DNA of 64,000 bases from Phoenix dactylifera (GCF_009389715.1 NC_052403.1:13158297-13222296), one strand, 5' to 3'; positions 28,590-41,164 are shown, counted from the stretch's first letter. The notes: a model not told the origin generated them from the letters alone. Translations and numbers: made by a program.

Positions 28590-28700
28590 GCTGATATATA
28601 AGTGCGTTGTTCCGATATCCAGAAACTTGGAACGGGTGCGGAGGCCGGGTAACGAGTTCGGGTGGGCTAAGGTATATATGAGCCTATGGGCACGTGAGGC
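28590..28700 (-). promoter_or_regulatory. Candidate promoter of the remodeller gene
   Basis: A TATATAT stretch on the minus strand lies near 28,594-28,601, about 190 bp upstream of the start codon at 28,406. A CACGTG G-box core is at 28,691-28,696 and a TGGGCT (site II-like) hexamer is near 28,663. Position and orientation fit a core promoter, but these are short motifs and the transcription start is not known. Confidence 0.35.
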
Positions 28701-28906
28701 GCGCGTGATGGGGTAATGGATGGCTGAGATCACATGCATGCGAGTAAAGATGGCAACCCAAACTGGGTGCATGGCTTGATAAATTCAGTTCAAAAGAAAG
28801 GGAATTATATAGAAGAGTGTGGTTAGATTGTGGTTAAGGGATACTTCCTACTTTGGCCCTCTGCTTGTTTGAGATCCAAAAGCGAGTTCCCTACAAGTTC
28901 TACATA

Positions 28907-29504
28907 TAGGGCTGGAAGTAGGCTTGGGCTGGCCCGAGGCCTATCAAGCTAAGCTAATCTTGAGCCGGACTTTGGATTAGGCCTGAAATTTAGGCTTAAA
29001 TATAGAGCTTATTTATTTTTTCGAGCCAAGCTTGAGCATGTCAATAGTCCGACCCAAGCCCGAGCCCGAACAAGGCCCGAAATAAAGCTCGAATTCAGGT
29101 TCGAATTTAAGCCCAAATCAATTTATTTTTTTATATTACTATTAAGAGAGAATAATAAAGAAGTAAAGGATAAATTAAAATGGGTTTAGTTGAGTTGAGA
29201 ATAATATATCATATATCATTTATTCAGGTTATAGGAGAGAGCCCAATTTTCAGCTAGCTCATTTACTTGTAAGGTAATATTATGAGATATTAAACTTTAA
29301 TTAGATTCATGCCAGACCTATTTTTGGCCCAAATGGATAATTAGGGCCGGCTCAATCGAATTCGGGTCAAGTCCGAACTTGAGCTTAGGTTGGGCTCAGG
29401 CCTGGACTATCCTAAAATTTTTGAGCTTTAGCCCATCTCAGAGCCCCCAAAAAAAAATGGGCCGATTTTGGGTAGGCACATGGCCTGGCCCACTTCCAAC
29501 CTTA
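28907..29504. mobile_element. hAT-like MITE, 598 bp
   Basis: Termini TAGGGCTGGAAGTAGGC and, reverse-complemented, TAAGGTTGGAAGTGGGC form an imperfect inverted repeat. Flanking 8-mers TCTACATA (28,899-28,906) and TCTCCAGA (29,505-29,512) match at 6 of 8 positions, as expected for an old hAT target duplication. The body is rich in GGCCC and GGCTTG words and has no coding frame. Confidence 0.5.
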
Positions 29505-32500
29505 TCTCCAGACAAACAACCATTTTCTTAGGCAACAGACATAAACCCATCTAAAGAAATAACTCTCAGTCCGATTAGGTCTTAATTGGAAAATGGAGGT
29601 TTCACATCGATAATCTGAGTTCTTGGATATAATCTACTATATCTAAACTGCTTCCACACCAAAAATAATGTAATTTTGGAGATCCATAGTCGATGCATCA
29701 AGTAGTCAAAAATTGGACAATTTAACTAAACATAATACATATCTTTTGACTATTTAGTGCATAGGTTAGATAGGGCTCTAAATTACATGATTGTTGTTGC
29801 ATAAGTAGTTTAGAGACTGTAGATGACATTTGATGGTTCCAATCATCTATAACAGGCCCTCGTCATCCAATCAAAAGTGATTGGATCTGAGTTGAAATCG
29901 AGTTAACTAGATTACAGTCCACCGCCAAAAAAAAGTATTTGTTAGCTATACTTATAGCATGTGAAGCACTTATGAATGAAGATCAACTTCAAAAATTACT
30001 CAACTAGACTTTATAAGCAATGTGAAACAATAATGGTTGGATATCATGTTCAAAGACCATCTGATCGGACATATTTGCCTAACTTAGTTAATCTTCTTTT
30101 GCTTTCTAAACAACAAATTTTGTTTTTTGTTTTCTACACGAAATGACTATTTTGGAACTTGAACTCGTGCCATTACACTTATCAGCTAAAACCTTTTATT
30201 AATGCAATAAATAGTGATCACTAATATATTTAAATATTACTTGCAAAAGTTGAAACAAATATCATAATCCAATACAGACAATTTGAAATAAATATATAAT
30301 ATATTTGACAATATTCATTTATCATCCCATAAATTCACTAAAACTTTGTTAGGAATTCTGACCAGCAGTAAAGGCAATTAACATGAGAATACAGTAGGTT
30401 CTTAAGACACAAGACCAAAATACCAAACTTGTTAAGAGTACCATGTAGCAATTTATCAATCAAACCAAATCAAATCAAATAGACAAGATCTAAGAACATC
30501 AACTCAAATGGCCCTAGTCCATTAGTTTTCTAATTCGAGTATCTTTTATGCTCTATAATTTGCATAGAAGCAATTAGATACTCATAAAATATTGATTTGA
30601 TCCGATATCTCGTAAGCTATTGTCATAATATACAAGTTTAAAATGTAAGATTTTACTTTTTTTTCAAAGAAAATTTGCTTGTAAAATAAGATATCTAAGA
30701 AAGATTTTTTTAAAACAAAAATAATCACTGCAGAATTTAATTTTTCTAATGTTACATCATAGAATTTTTTTTTGTCACTAAATTTTATTAATATATAAAT
30801 CATAAAAGGTCATACTACATTATTGAAGTAGTCATGATAAATAAATAATTGAAAGCAATTAAAGAGATTATTCTTGCGTAACTAATTTGAAGTTATCCTA
30901 ATAGCTATTATAAAAATACCAATATTTTGTAACTTTTTAATCCCCCAAAATATTCCTATACCTTGAATAAAATCCTATGTGTTCCCGTCGGATTAGAAAA
31001 CACACACACACACATGCACATATTGTATTTGAGTTGGACTATACACAAAACATTCAATTCTTGGTAATAAGGTTTATGCTTTAAAATCAATGATGAGGTA
31101 TCTAAATTGAAGATTTGGACCATTAAACATGATCACCACCATAAGAAATGGGTAGTGATATTACCATAACAATATATACTACTTTCAGAGAAATCAAAAT
31201 AATTTTATAATTATGAATACTTATTCCCGTAATTTTGAATTTAAAAAAGCAAATCAAGATTCCTCCATTTCTTTAAGAACATGGGAAAATTTCTTCTAGC
31301 CCTTCAAATCCATCGTCTTCCTCTTGACCTGTCAAACCCATGTTTTTTCTTGAATTTGCCCCAACCTTCAATCATGGTAGTGTCGATTTCTAAGTAATGA
31401 TCAAGAGGGGTCGCATCAGGGGAAACCTTACATCGGTCAAAGTCTTATCTGAAAAGAAAACTTTCGATTTAATCATCCTATTTCAAGCACCAAATGATGA
31501 AATTTAGGCTTCATCTTTAGAAGCATCACTCTCTAAAAGGTGGGCCATCGTGTTGTATATCTCAAAAAATTGTTCGATTAAAAAAAAGGATCATCTCAAT
31601 GGGATGTTGTAGGACCAAGTTTTGACTTTCAAAAGTTGGGTCTGCGACTCGGCTTTCTGATAGGACAGATATCGCTCACGGATCCTATTCAGCCCTACTT
31701 GTAGTATCCAAAGTAGTCCACATCGAATTTGGAAATCCTTCTGAATTAGATTCAGCCATCTATATCCAAATTACACTTGGCCTTGTGATCAAAACCCTCC
31801 AAGAACCAAAATAGAGGGTTTGGGTCAGCTCAATGGACCATATAAGCTAAATTGTGATTCGGTGGCAGTACACATGATGCCAGAACCTATTTGTTGATGA
31901 GGTATTTACCGTCAAAAGGCAACTGACGGTATAAGACTTGATAACAGAAGAAAATCAACTGAAATTTATCTTAACTTGATCCAACGACATTGTATTCACT
32001 ATAAGAAGTAGTCTGATAGTAAGTAGGCCATGGTCATATCTATTTACACGATAGAAAGCCTTCTAGAAGCTTCTCAAAATCTCTTGGTCCAAGACCAACT
32101 CCACTTCATCCAATGGTAGGTCGTATACCATACAAAAATATCTGAGAGCAAAACAGTCACAATCCAAAGAACAAGTAGCCAAGTCTGAGTTATATAAGGT
32201 GCCAAGGAAATCTGATGCTAGCCAGGGCACCTTTAGTTCCCTTACGATGATAAACTAACTGCCTTCTAATCCCATTGATGGCAATAAAGTCCAACATCGG
32301 ATGGAAATTTCTTCTAGAATCACCCTTTTATTAAAAGTAACTTATTTTAGTTGAATTTGTACTTTCTTTTTGAGATTTAGGTTGAATCTGAAGGCACCTG
32401 GTCATCCCTATCAATGTCAAGGGTCTTAAAGCCAAGAAATACCCTCTATATATCAAAGTTTCTTTTAAGTAGACCCTTGTATCTTTCCTGTATTTTGTGG

Positions 32501-34279
32501 ATGCTGCACACTATGCTTAATTCTAGGGACCGTGATAGATTCTAGGGACAAAAGTAAGGTCAATTACCAGAGTCCTTGTATGCGGCATGCTTTGGAGGAG
32601 CTGGGTAGATTTCGACAATAACAAAGCCCTCTTGGTAGTGAGGTGAGAAACTACTAAATATCCCTTGAATTAGATGTCTCTTTATCTTACATTAGTTTAG
32701 ATTTTAAAATCTTGTTTGCTTTCTTTAATCCAGGATTTTTTTGATATCTACCTCTCATTTACATAATTATTTAGCTTAGTTTGGTAGTCTTCAGCTTTGT
32801 TACTCTCTAAAGCCCGTGCTATGTCTTCTAACCCATATCAACTCAATTGTTATTATAGCTTGTCTTTGTTGACTTTTCTTTTAGACCTTTATTTCTTTTA
32901 TGATGCATGCATGCTTAGGTTAAGATTTGAGTCCTTGCATGATCTAAATTGAGTTTCTTTTTTTCTTTTTCTAAAATTCTAGCTATTTTCTAACTCCTAG
33001 TTATTTCATGACTATTTTCAAAACTCTTAATTTAGTTTTCATATTAGAGTAGGGTATGCCGCTTGGAGTTGACCTTGGGTCCCTATCGATTGATCTAGTC
33101 CACCATTTGAGCTAGGACCTCGAGTGGTCGATTAGGTCTCACCTTCTAGTAGAGTGTATTCCCATCAAGATCAAGTCAGAGGCCATTGCAACCGGTAGAT
33201 TGATCTTAACAAGACTTTTCTAGCCATTAGAAGAGAGATACTATGCAATTCCTCCTCTAATTTTTACTTTCTACTTGAATGTGCAAGGACTATTAAAACC
33301 CTATGTCCCATCAGAGTGTAAACCTCAGTTATTTAGCGGACAATTAGAACCTATGTCCTATCTAGTATATGCCATCTGTCTTTAGTTTAAGTGGGATTAC
33401 ATTCTAATTGAGGATTCTCTTATTAACTAGATCAAGAAAAGATCCAAGTTTGATTAGAGAAGATATTAGAATAGAGAAATAGCTTGAATACAAGGATCGC
33501 GCTAGGTTAGGTTAAGCAAGACCTTTCCTAGACGTATTGGGATAATTTGAGTTGGACTCAAGTAGGAGCTGGCCAACTTGAGCTGATATATCTACCTAAT
33601 AGATTATCCCTATGGATGATATTTTCTAAGCGAGGGGACCGACCATCTTTATCAAGCCACTACCCACTCCTTTTCCTCTAAGGATGTAGAGTCTTAGAAG
33701 GACTCAAGAGATGGAATAGCCAAAATAAGGATGCCATTCCCCCATCCTTATCCCTCTCTTAGTCAAGAGTTTAGGTAGGACTAGAGAAGATGGGGCATCA
33801 CTCTCCTCTATATAAGGAAGGGTGTCCCCCTCCTCTTGGGTGTCCCATCCAAAAAAAGAGAGAGGCGTAGGGCTCTTCTTCTCTATTAAGAAGATAGACA
33901 GAGAAGGAAAGCTTTTTGGATAATTTTTTTTCCAGCAGCACATTTTTTTGGTTTATTGTTTTTGAAGATTTAGAGCCTTACAAAGCCCTAGAAGATAGGC
34001 ATGTAGACTAAAGTAACTTCAAATAGTAATTCTTAAAGGGTAATATCCTTTCACAATCTTAGTGTCTTCCAAGAATGTGAAGATTTGTATTATAATTATT
34101 ACCAAGTGTTTACAACACATCCATACTGATCATCACGATTCATAAATCAATCAATAGCAAGCCTAGGAAGGTCGCACAATATAAGCCAAGTATTAGTGGG
34201 TCCTTAGAAAAGATATCTTGCACAAGGCGACTAATAAGCGGTTCTTGAGGGATATCAATCCTAGATTAAGTACCTCAAT
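29505..34279. other. Gene-free AT-rich stretch with possible LTR fragment
   Basis: No recognisable protein was found. Near 33,808-33,870 a CTCTATATAAGGAAGGG TATA-like stretch is followed by a GA-rich leader, then unique-looking AT-rich sequence. That arrangement resembles a retrotransposon LTR promoter on the plus strand, but no ends, primer site or domains could be defined. Confidence 0.35.
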
Positions 34280-34720
34280 AGACCTAGTTCTCGATCTATA
34301 GATCGAGTACTTGGTCTAATAGTCTAATTTCTTGATCTACAGATTGAAACTTGGTCTATAGACCGAGCTAGTCTCGGTCTATAGGTTGAGTACAAGAGTT
34401 GTAGATCGAGTACCAAGTTTTAAATTGAGAATCAGAGGTGCAAGATGAGTACCAAAGGCGCAATTGATGCAAGGATGTTGGCCGACTGCCACGGTACATG
34501 CCGAGTAACAGGGTGCAGACTGAGTATAAGAGTGCAAGCTGAGTACCAGAGGTGCAAATCAAGCACCAGAGATCCGGACTGATTACCAAGGCATAGATCA
34601 AGTATTAGAGGTGCAGGTCAAGTACCAGATATGTAGATTAAGTATCAAATATCAAAGATACAAACTGAGTATCAAAAGTGTAGATCGAGTACTAGAATAT
34701 GGGTTGATCCCCAAGGAGAC
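34280..34720. repeat. Degenerate short tandem array around GATCGAGTACCAGAGGTGCA
   Basis: About 20 imperfect units of roughly 20 bp follow the pattern GA(T/C)(C/T)GAGTACCAGAGGTGCA. The left end has a perfect 18-bp palindrome CTCGATCTATAGATCGAG at 34,290-34,307 and a second short one, GGTCTATAGACC, near 34,353. No open frame runs through it. Confidence 0.65.
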
Positions 34721-35999
34721 CATTAGGGTATAAAGCGAGGGGATAAGAGCTATGAATCCAGGACGAGATACCTAGAGGAGTGGAACTCAAGAGGAGTAGC
34801 TAGCTAGTAATTACCACTACCTAGAATGTGGGAGGAGTGGTAGGACTATTCAAAATATAAAAGTAGTGAGAATCATTAATGATAATTGTCATGCATAACA
34901 ATAGTGTCTCATGTAGTGCAAACTTGCAAGGACAAATATTGAAACTATTTATGAGACCTATCTTTGCAGCTGATTCAAGATATTTATCAGTATTTGGTTG
35001 TAACAATAGTGAAGGATCCTTTTCCAACCAACATAATTAATCAAACTTTTATCTTTATTTTCTAGTTAAATGTTATATTTATTTTAAATTTCCTGTAGCT
35101 TAGTTAGGCATCTAATTTACCACCGTTGCCTTCTGTGAGTGGGCAGTATTCTCATAATAAAAGTCCTTAAAAGTTCAAGATGGTAGAACTCAGAATTTCT
35201 CTATCCTTTATCATGAGAACCAGTGGCACACCGATGTATTCATTTAGCCAATATTTGTTGTTCTCTCATACCCAAAAACGAGGTCAACACCATGGGCATG
35301 CATAATTTATTTTAACCTTTATACTTCTTAATGTGTAATATCGTGAATAATGGTCCTACTATTCTTCACTCCAATGATTCTCGAAGCGCCATCAAGTTTA
35401 TTAGGATTGTTTAGGCTCAATTTTTTATCCTTGTGTGGAAAGGATTGTGAGGCTGTGACAGCAAATATGATCCTTTTAAAGAGCTCATGGAATACAAATT
35501 CCCTGTTTGTTTATTCAACTTTAGGATGAATTGTGTATATTAATGAATTGCTTACAGGTTTATGGTTGATATTAGTGGATTTCTTATAACTTTATGATAA
35601 ATTATTAGTTATGATTGTATGTTCAGATTGCATTGACACCATGCTTCAATTTAGAGAAAGATTTTCTTCCATGTCACTCAAACACAAGTTCATTCAAGTT
35701 TACCTTTGGCAGTTTAAATTTTACAAATACACGATCGCAATTATATTGTGATTATACCAGATTTGTCCTAATTTAATTTTGAAGCTAGAAGCAGAGCTTA
35801 GGTGAGAAACATTTGGAATTTTAAGGAATTCGAGCTAGAGTACAATTATTAATTCACTATCTCATGCTTGCCTAATCTCATCATAATTCAAAATTAGTGT
35901 TAAGTACATTATTGCCTACTGTTGTCCGTGCGATTCCTGTTTACCTAAAAATATGCTAAATAGATTGTTGTTAGAACCGACAAATAAAGTTTAAATTTA

Positions 36000-37807
36000 A
36001 TTTACTCTTACCTGTTCTACTCGAAGAATAGTGGTCGTAAGAAGTCGATCCACAGGGAGGCGATTGGAGTTGCATAAAAATTAAAACGTTCACTCGAATT
36101 TGAAATCGATTTTTGAATGGTAGAATAAAAACATTACTTTGAGGATGTTAAATGATTCTCTAGTCTATTAGAGAATGTTTTCCATTTGAAAATAACGAAA
36201 AGACAAATACTTGGAATCGAAGAATATTTATAAATTTAATAAAATATTTAACTATTCAAAGGAAAATTTTGGCATGGATGAAAATAGTACTTAGGAAGAT
36301 TGAAGCCTGGAACATAGACTGAATGAAAGAAAATTTCATATATTGCAACTAAAACAAGAATTCTAGAATGCATAAAATAAACTGCAGGAATTAAACTTAA
36401 CCTAAAACATGAATTGCATAAAAGAAAAATTAATGGATTGCATAAAAGAACTATTACAAAAGTAAAATGAAGATTGGAAGCCTAATGCTTCCTCCTTGTA
36501 CAAAATAAAACATAAAGAAAACAAAGGAAGAAAAACAAATCACTTCTCTTCTTCCTCTCTCTCCCACGGTGGAACTTCAACATAAAACATAATTTTTTTA
36601 TTTCTTTCTTCTTCCCAAGAACAGAGCAATGCTCTGTTTTTTCTTCTCTCCTCTTTGGGCCAGCCGACTACCCTCTCCTCCTTGGATCCGCCGGCCACCA
36701 TCCAGCCGAGAGCTCCCCCTCCTCTTCTCTTTGGACCCGCCGTCCACCACCCAGCCGAGAGCTCTCCCTCCTCTTCTCTTTGGACCAGCCGGCCACTACC
36801 CAGCCGAGAGCTCCCCCTCCTCTTCTCTTTGGACCCGCCGGCCACCCTCCTATTTATAGGCTGAGGATGCTTGGGATTCCGGAAGGGCGGACTTGGAGGC
36901 ACGATCCATGGAGTTCGGGCGTGGGGTGATTCACGGCTGGTCACGGGATCACTGATGATGCTTGGATCCCAGAACCGTTGCTGGAGGAGGAGGCGCCGGA
37001 TGCGGGATCGCTGGGAGGAATCGCGGAGCGGACGCCGGATGCTGCTATCACGGGGACGCGTTGAAATGAATGCCGACGGGAAGGAGGAGCTGGCGGGCTG
37101 AGGCGGAGGCTCCGTGGGACCACTGCTAGCATCACGGGAGGCTTGGATTCCATGGGAGAGGGGGCTAGCCGCGGGATGATGGCGTTGAAGACGGGAGGAG
37201 GCGTTCACGGCTTGGATCCGGGAGGGGGAAGAGGATGATGGCTGGCTTCACAGAAGGGTGAGATGCGGGCTGAGGCGCTGGCATTCGGAAGACGGGATCG
37301 CTGGGAAGCCGAAAGAGGAATGCGGATGGGATGAATCCTTTCTTCTCCCCTTCTTTCGCACGGGATGACGCTGGGACGGATGCCACGGCTGTGAAGGAAG
37401 GTGGGGACGTGGGAGCTTGATCTGATCACGAGATGGACGGCTGTGATGACGGCGTGATCCGTGGGATGCTAGGAGGACTCGTTGACGATGCGGACGGAGT
37501 GGATTTGTTTGGGATGTTGATGATTGGCTGGGCAGATGGCCGAGAAGGAAATGATCGCGGGGCCTTGATGCGGGACTGATTTGGTAGGTGACCTGATGGA
37601 CGGCGCAGGATTTCATGCTTGCATGGCAGCTTGGGAATTTGTTGAGCTCGAGCTGCCGGGCATTGGGCTCAAACCCAATGTTATTGGGTCTCTTGGACTC
37701 CTTGCACTCAAACACAAATACAATGTTAATTAATTAATTTTATCATTAAAAATTAACTATAATACTAATTAAGGTGGTACGATGATTGCACTTTTGTGCT
37801 CTCATCA
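36000..37807 (-). mobile_element. LTR-like block with internal promoter, probably Gypsy-type
   Basis: Read on the minus strand, a start-like TGATGAGAGCAC at 37,807 is preceded by a polypurine-like AAAGGGTAGG. A TATA box CCTATAAATAGG lies near 36,858, and the block closes near 36,000 with the phrase CCTCCCTGTGGATCGAC followed by CGAGTAGAACAGG, which I associate with the ends of plant Gypsy LTRs. This U3-TATA-R-U5 order fits one long LTR. The second LTR, target duplication and internal domains were not found, so it may be solo or truncated. Several long but low-complexity open frames inside are not treated as genes. Confidence 0.45.
36691..36837. repeat. 49-bp minisatellite, 3 units
   Basis: Units start at 36,691, 36,740 and 36,789, and a partial fourth starts at 36,838. 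The core is CCAGCCGAGAGCTCCCCCTC followed by CTCTTCTCTTTGGACC. On the minus strand the array begins right after the TATA box near 36,858, so it would sit in the 5' leader of any transcript made there. Confidence 0.85.
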
Positions 37808-38518
37808 CCTACCCTTTAAGAAAATCATTATTGCATTATAATGCCATTTTAACATTCCAAAGAATGCAATTTAACATTTCATTGCAACAAACTATACAAT
37901 CGATTTATCACAATTTCTTGTTCATTACTCAATGAAAACTCCATACATAAACAACCCAAATAATCGATGCATAAACTCCCAAATTGATATCACTCCTTCC
38001 CTAAATTGATCATCACCAGAAGCTGTGGTGATGGTGTGCCCTAAGAAGTGATTCAGGCATCCCACAACCCAACTTAGTGTCGAAACTACAACTACAAGCA
38101 GCCATGATGCCACCAAATATCAGGTAATACATTTCACTTCAACCTTGCATCTTCTGAGCTTTTGCTTGAGCTATCTAACTTTTTAAATGAACTTGTTTAT
38201 GTCTTTTTTTCCCTATCTGCCTGAGTCGGAGGATTATGCCATGAGAAGTAGCCATAGCTTCTGTCGATTTGCTACAACAAATTGAAGAGATTATCAAACA
38301 AAAACTAGATTTTAGTCAAGCAAAAAGAGAATATATCTCGAATATTGAGTGCCCACAATACCAAGGTTTGCTACCGTTCAAGAGGTTTGCAAAGTGATCC
38401 CCTTTCATAGTGGTAGACAAATCCTCTCTTTTTGTTACCTGAGGAGATGCTAGACAAATAATGTTGCCAGGGGAGGTGCTAGAGGAGAGATGAAGTTTTG
38501 GCTTGCTTCCATGGTATT

Positions 38519-38524
38519 GCCTTC

Positions 38525-38560
<36 letters not shown>

Positions 38561-38566
38561 CCTCTT
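38519..38566 (+). repeat. (CT)n microsatellite
   Basis: A nearly pure CT dinucleotide run just upstream of the RNase H-domain remnant. Confidence 0.85.
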
Positions 38567-38609
38567 AGCCTTGCTCTCTATTTCTTTTATCTTTTATCTG
38601 ACAACTCAT

Positions 38610-39060
38610 CGTCTTGTTTCGTGGGAGCCTCCACCTCCTGGCCATCTAAAGATGAATTTCAATGGCAGTATGTCCGGGATTGGATACAGTACAGATGTGG
38701 ATTTTGTAATCCGGAGTCATGACTCGAGATTGACTGTTGTGGAGGAGGAGGCGTCACTTGGCTGGACTGACGACCGTCGGAGCGGAGTTGAGGGCATCAT
38801 GGGAAGACATTGCATATGTGAGATGGGTGCTAGGGGCCGAGCACATTTTAAATGAGGGAGATTCAACCACTGTGATTGATTGGATTCGACGGGTAAAGCT
38901 GAGGAGGGATGACAACCCTCTATTTCGTGACATCCAGAGGATAGCAAGTGGCTGCAGGGCCTTCAGGCTGCACATGTATACTGTGAGGCGAATAGGACCG
39001 TGAACTGGATCGCCTCTTTTGCTGCACAACATTCTGGTAACATTCTCTGGACACACTAGA
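38610..39060 (+). pseudogene. RNase H-domain remnant (plant LINE/RVT_3-like), frameshifted
   Basis: Three consecutive frames hold parts of one domain. WEPPPPGHLKMNFNGSM starts near 38,623. AELRASWEDI...LNEGDSTTVIDWI follows in a second frame from about 38,750. NWIASFAAQHSGNILW follows in a third frame near 39,005, ending at TAG 39,058. This is the plant RNase H fold found as free domains and at the end of non-LTR retrotransposons: the PPPPG linker, EGDS with the catalytic Asp, and a C-terminal Trp/Ala-Ala segment. At least two frameshifts are needed to join it, and no reverse transcriptase lies upstream, so it is a dead fragment. Confidence 0.75.
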
Positions 39061-39378
39061 GGGTTTTATCATTTTTTATCTCTTGATTTTATTGGTTGTA
39101 CTCTATCGAGAGTAGTGTAAGCAGAAAGCCGTGTAAATTTGGATACGCGATAGTAACAGAGATATAGTGTAAATTTGGATACACTAGAGTTATTCTACCA
39201 GCTAGTTGACAGAGATGGACGGAATGATGCATTGTTGCCTCAAACCGAAAGTTAAGAGAGCTGATTGAAACTTTTAAAGAAAATGTAGTATTAGTAATAA
39301 TGGTTAAGGGTTGAGGGGTTAAAATGTAACTTTCTAAAGTGGAGTTTATCCATGCAGCAAAGCGCCCCCCAAAAACCG

Positions 39379-39430
39379 CCCCCCCCCCCCCCCCCCACCA
39401 ACCAACCAAAAAAAAAAAAAAAAAAAAAAA
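39379..39430 (+). repeat. C18 and A23 homopolymer tracts
   Basis: Eighteen C at 39,379-39,396 and 23 A at 39,408-39,430 are separated by ACCAACC. They lie about 185 bp upstream of the H2A.X TATA box. Confidence 0.85.
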
Positions 39431-39612
39431 GTGGAGTTACCCATGCGGAAATTGGAATAAACATAGAAACATGATAATTTCCGCTTCCCCAGTATCCATC
39501 CTACATCTGGCCACTTGGAACAACCCATGCCCCTCCACGATGGCAATCCGTGGCTACACCCATCCGACCAATTGCAGCAAAGCGCCGTCTCAAAACCCCC
39601 TCCCACCCGCGC

Positions 39613-39621
39613 CTATATAAA
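39613..39621 (+). promoter_or_regulatory. TATA box of the H2A.X gene
   Basis: CTATATAAAC sits about 150 bp upstream of the start codon, preceded by a GACCAATTG CCAAT-like site near 39,566. A CT-rich leader follows, as is common in plant 5' untranslated regions. Confidence 0.6.
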
Positions 39622-39764
39622 CTACCCCTCTCTCTCTTTCTTTCTCTCAGACCACCGCGGCTCTCTACGGAAGAAAGAAACCGCGAGATCCCTCGTCCTG
39701 CTTTCCCGTTTGCACCTTTTGTGTGGGTTAGGGTTTTCCTTTTTTACCTCGATCCAAGAGGAAG

Positions 39765-40386
39765 ATGAGCTCCACGGCTTCTACCAAGGGAGGCAGGGGC
39801 AAGCCCAAGTCCTCCAAGTCCGTCTCTCGGTCCCACAAGGCCGGCCTCCAGTTCCCCGTCGGCCGGATCGCCCGCTTCCTCAAGGCCGGGAAGTACGCCG
39901 ATCGCGTTGGTGCCGGCGCCCCCGTCTATCTCTCCGCCGTCCTTGAGTACCTTGCCGCTGAGGTCAGTGGCCTGATCCCTAGGGCTTGGCTTTTGTACTG
40001 TTTTTGTTCGATTTTGTGATTCAAAGTTTGATCTTTTTGGGTTTGTTTTGCTATTTTTTGTTCCTTTTCTGGTTCAGAATCTGTTCTGTTATCAAAACTT
40101 CATCTTTTTGGTTTTTGTTCTATTTTTGTGACTTTTCTGATTCCAAAGTTTGATCTTTTTTCAGGTTCTGGAGTTGGCTGGTAATGCTGCGAGAGATAAC
40201 AAGAAGACTAGAATCGTTCCAAGGCATATACAGCTTGCAGTGAGGAATGATGAGGAGCTGAGCAAACTTCTGGGGACCGTTACAATTGCCAATGGTGGTG
40301 TTTTGCCTAATATCCACCAGACTCTGCTGCCTAAGAAGGCAGGGAAGGATAAGGGAGGGCTTGGGTCTGCATCGCAGGAGTTCTAG
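39765..40386 (+). CDS. H2AX: Histone H2A.X (2 exons)
   Basis: Core histone H2A of the damage-signalling X type, packaged with H2B in nucleosomes. Exons are 39,765-39,962 and 40,165-40,386, joined at a phase-0 GT-AG intron of 202 bp, giving 139 residues. The body contains [15 protein letters not shown], the acidic-patch segment YLAAE (exon 1) then [14 protein letters not shown] (exon 2), and [11 protein letters not shown]. The C-terminus is SQEF, the [ST]QE-phi site that ATM/ATR kinases phosphorylate at DNA breaks, which assigns it to H2A.X rather than canonical H2A or H2A.Z. The intron splits the histone fold, as in plant H2A.X genes. The start is the first ATG after a TATA box and CT-rich leader. 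No defects seen. Confidence 0.97.
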
Positions 40387-41164
40387 AGTCCTAATCATCC
40401 CAAATCTATTCAGGAGAGGATGGGGGTATTTTCCATTTGTGGTTTTCATGTCAGTGGTATTGACAACTTGATGTATGAATTGGGTTGACCTATGTAATTT
40501 TTTTGGTATTGAATCAAACTATACTCTTTGCTTTATCCAAAAAAATTGCCAAAATAATGGATCTCTTTCTGTGTGTGTCATGCTCTTTGCCTGTATCAAA
40601 TTGGCAATTTGATTTTGTTCATGTAATTCTTTTCTGTACTTTTGATTCCATACGTATTCAATCTAGTTGTTGTTAGTTTCAAATGTTATCTTTTGATGGA
40701 TCAGAGTGTCCGAGTTTGGGGGTTATAGTCTAATTGTATGATGTTGATATGCTTCATCATGGGGTTTGTCTTGTGTTTCTACCCCTCGTAGGACTTGTTT
40801 TAAGCCTGAAAGGTAAAGTTTGTCTTGACTCTACTATGACATTGTTATTGGGTATTTGCCACTGGCTTTGTCTTCCATACATCCATATACATATACATAT
40901 ATATTATTTGTCTATACTTAATCAGGATTTGATTTTGAACATTAACCTTGGGGTCAACTTGTGTGGTTCAGATGAAAAGAACAAGTGATGTTGCTGATGT
41001 CACGTTCAGGGCTGATATCTGGTTAAGTCATTTGTTTATTTGCTGGGTGGTTGTGTGGCCGAGGTGTACTCTTCTTCCTGGAAAAGAGAAGAGAAAAAAA
41101 AGTTCATTTGTTTCAAACAAATTACTCTGGCTGTCTTCCAAGATGTCTGATTTGTGAAAAGGAG
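40387..41164 (+). other. H2A.X 3' region and leader of the next gene
   Basis: This 778-bp gap lies between two genes on the same strand. It must hold the 3' end of H2A.X and the promoter and leader of the M41-like gene. TACATATACAT-type simple repeats lie near 40,880-40,905. No clear TATA box or polyadenylation signal could be assigned. Confidence 0.5.

Noticed and set aside
36540..37715. 222- and 155-residue minus-strand frames rich in Pro, Ser and Arg
   Set aside because: Low-complexity translation of the GC-rich LTR-like block and its minisatellite. No conserved domain, and frames overlap one another.
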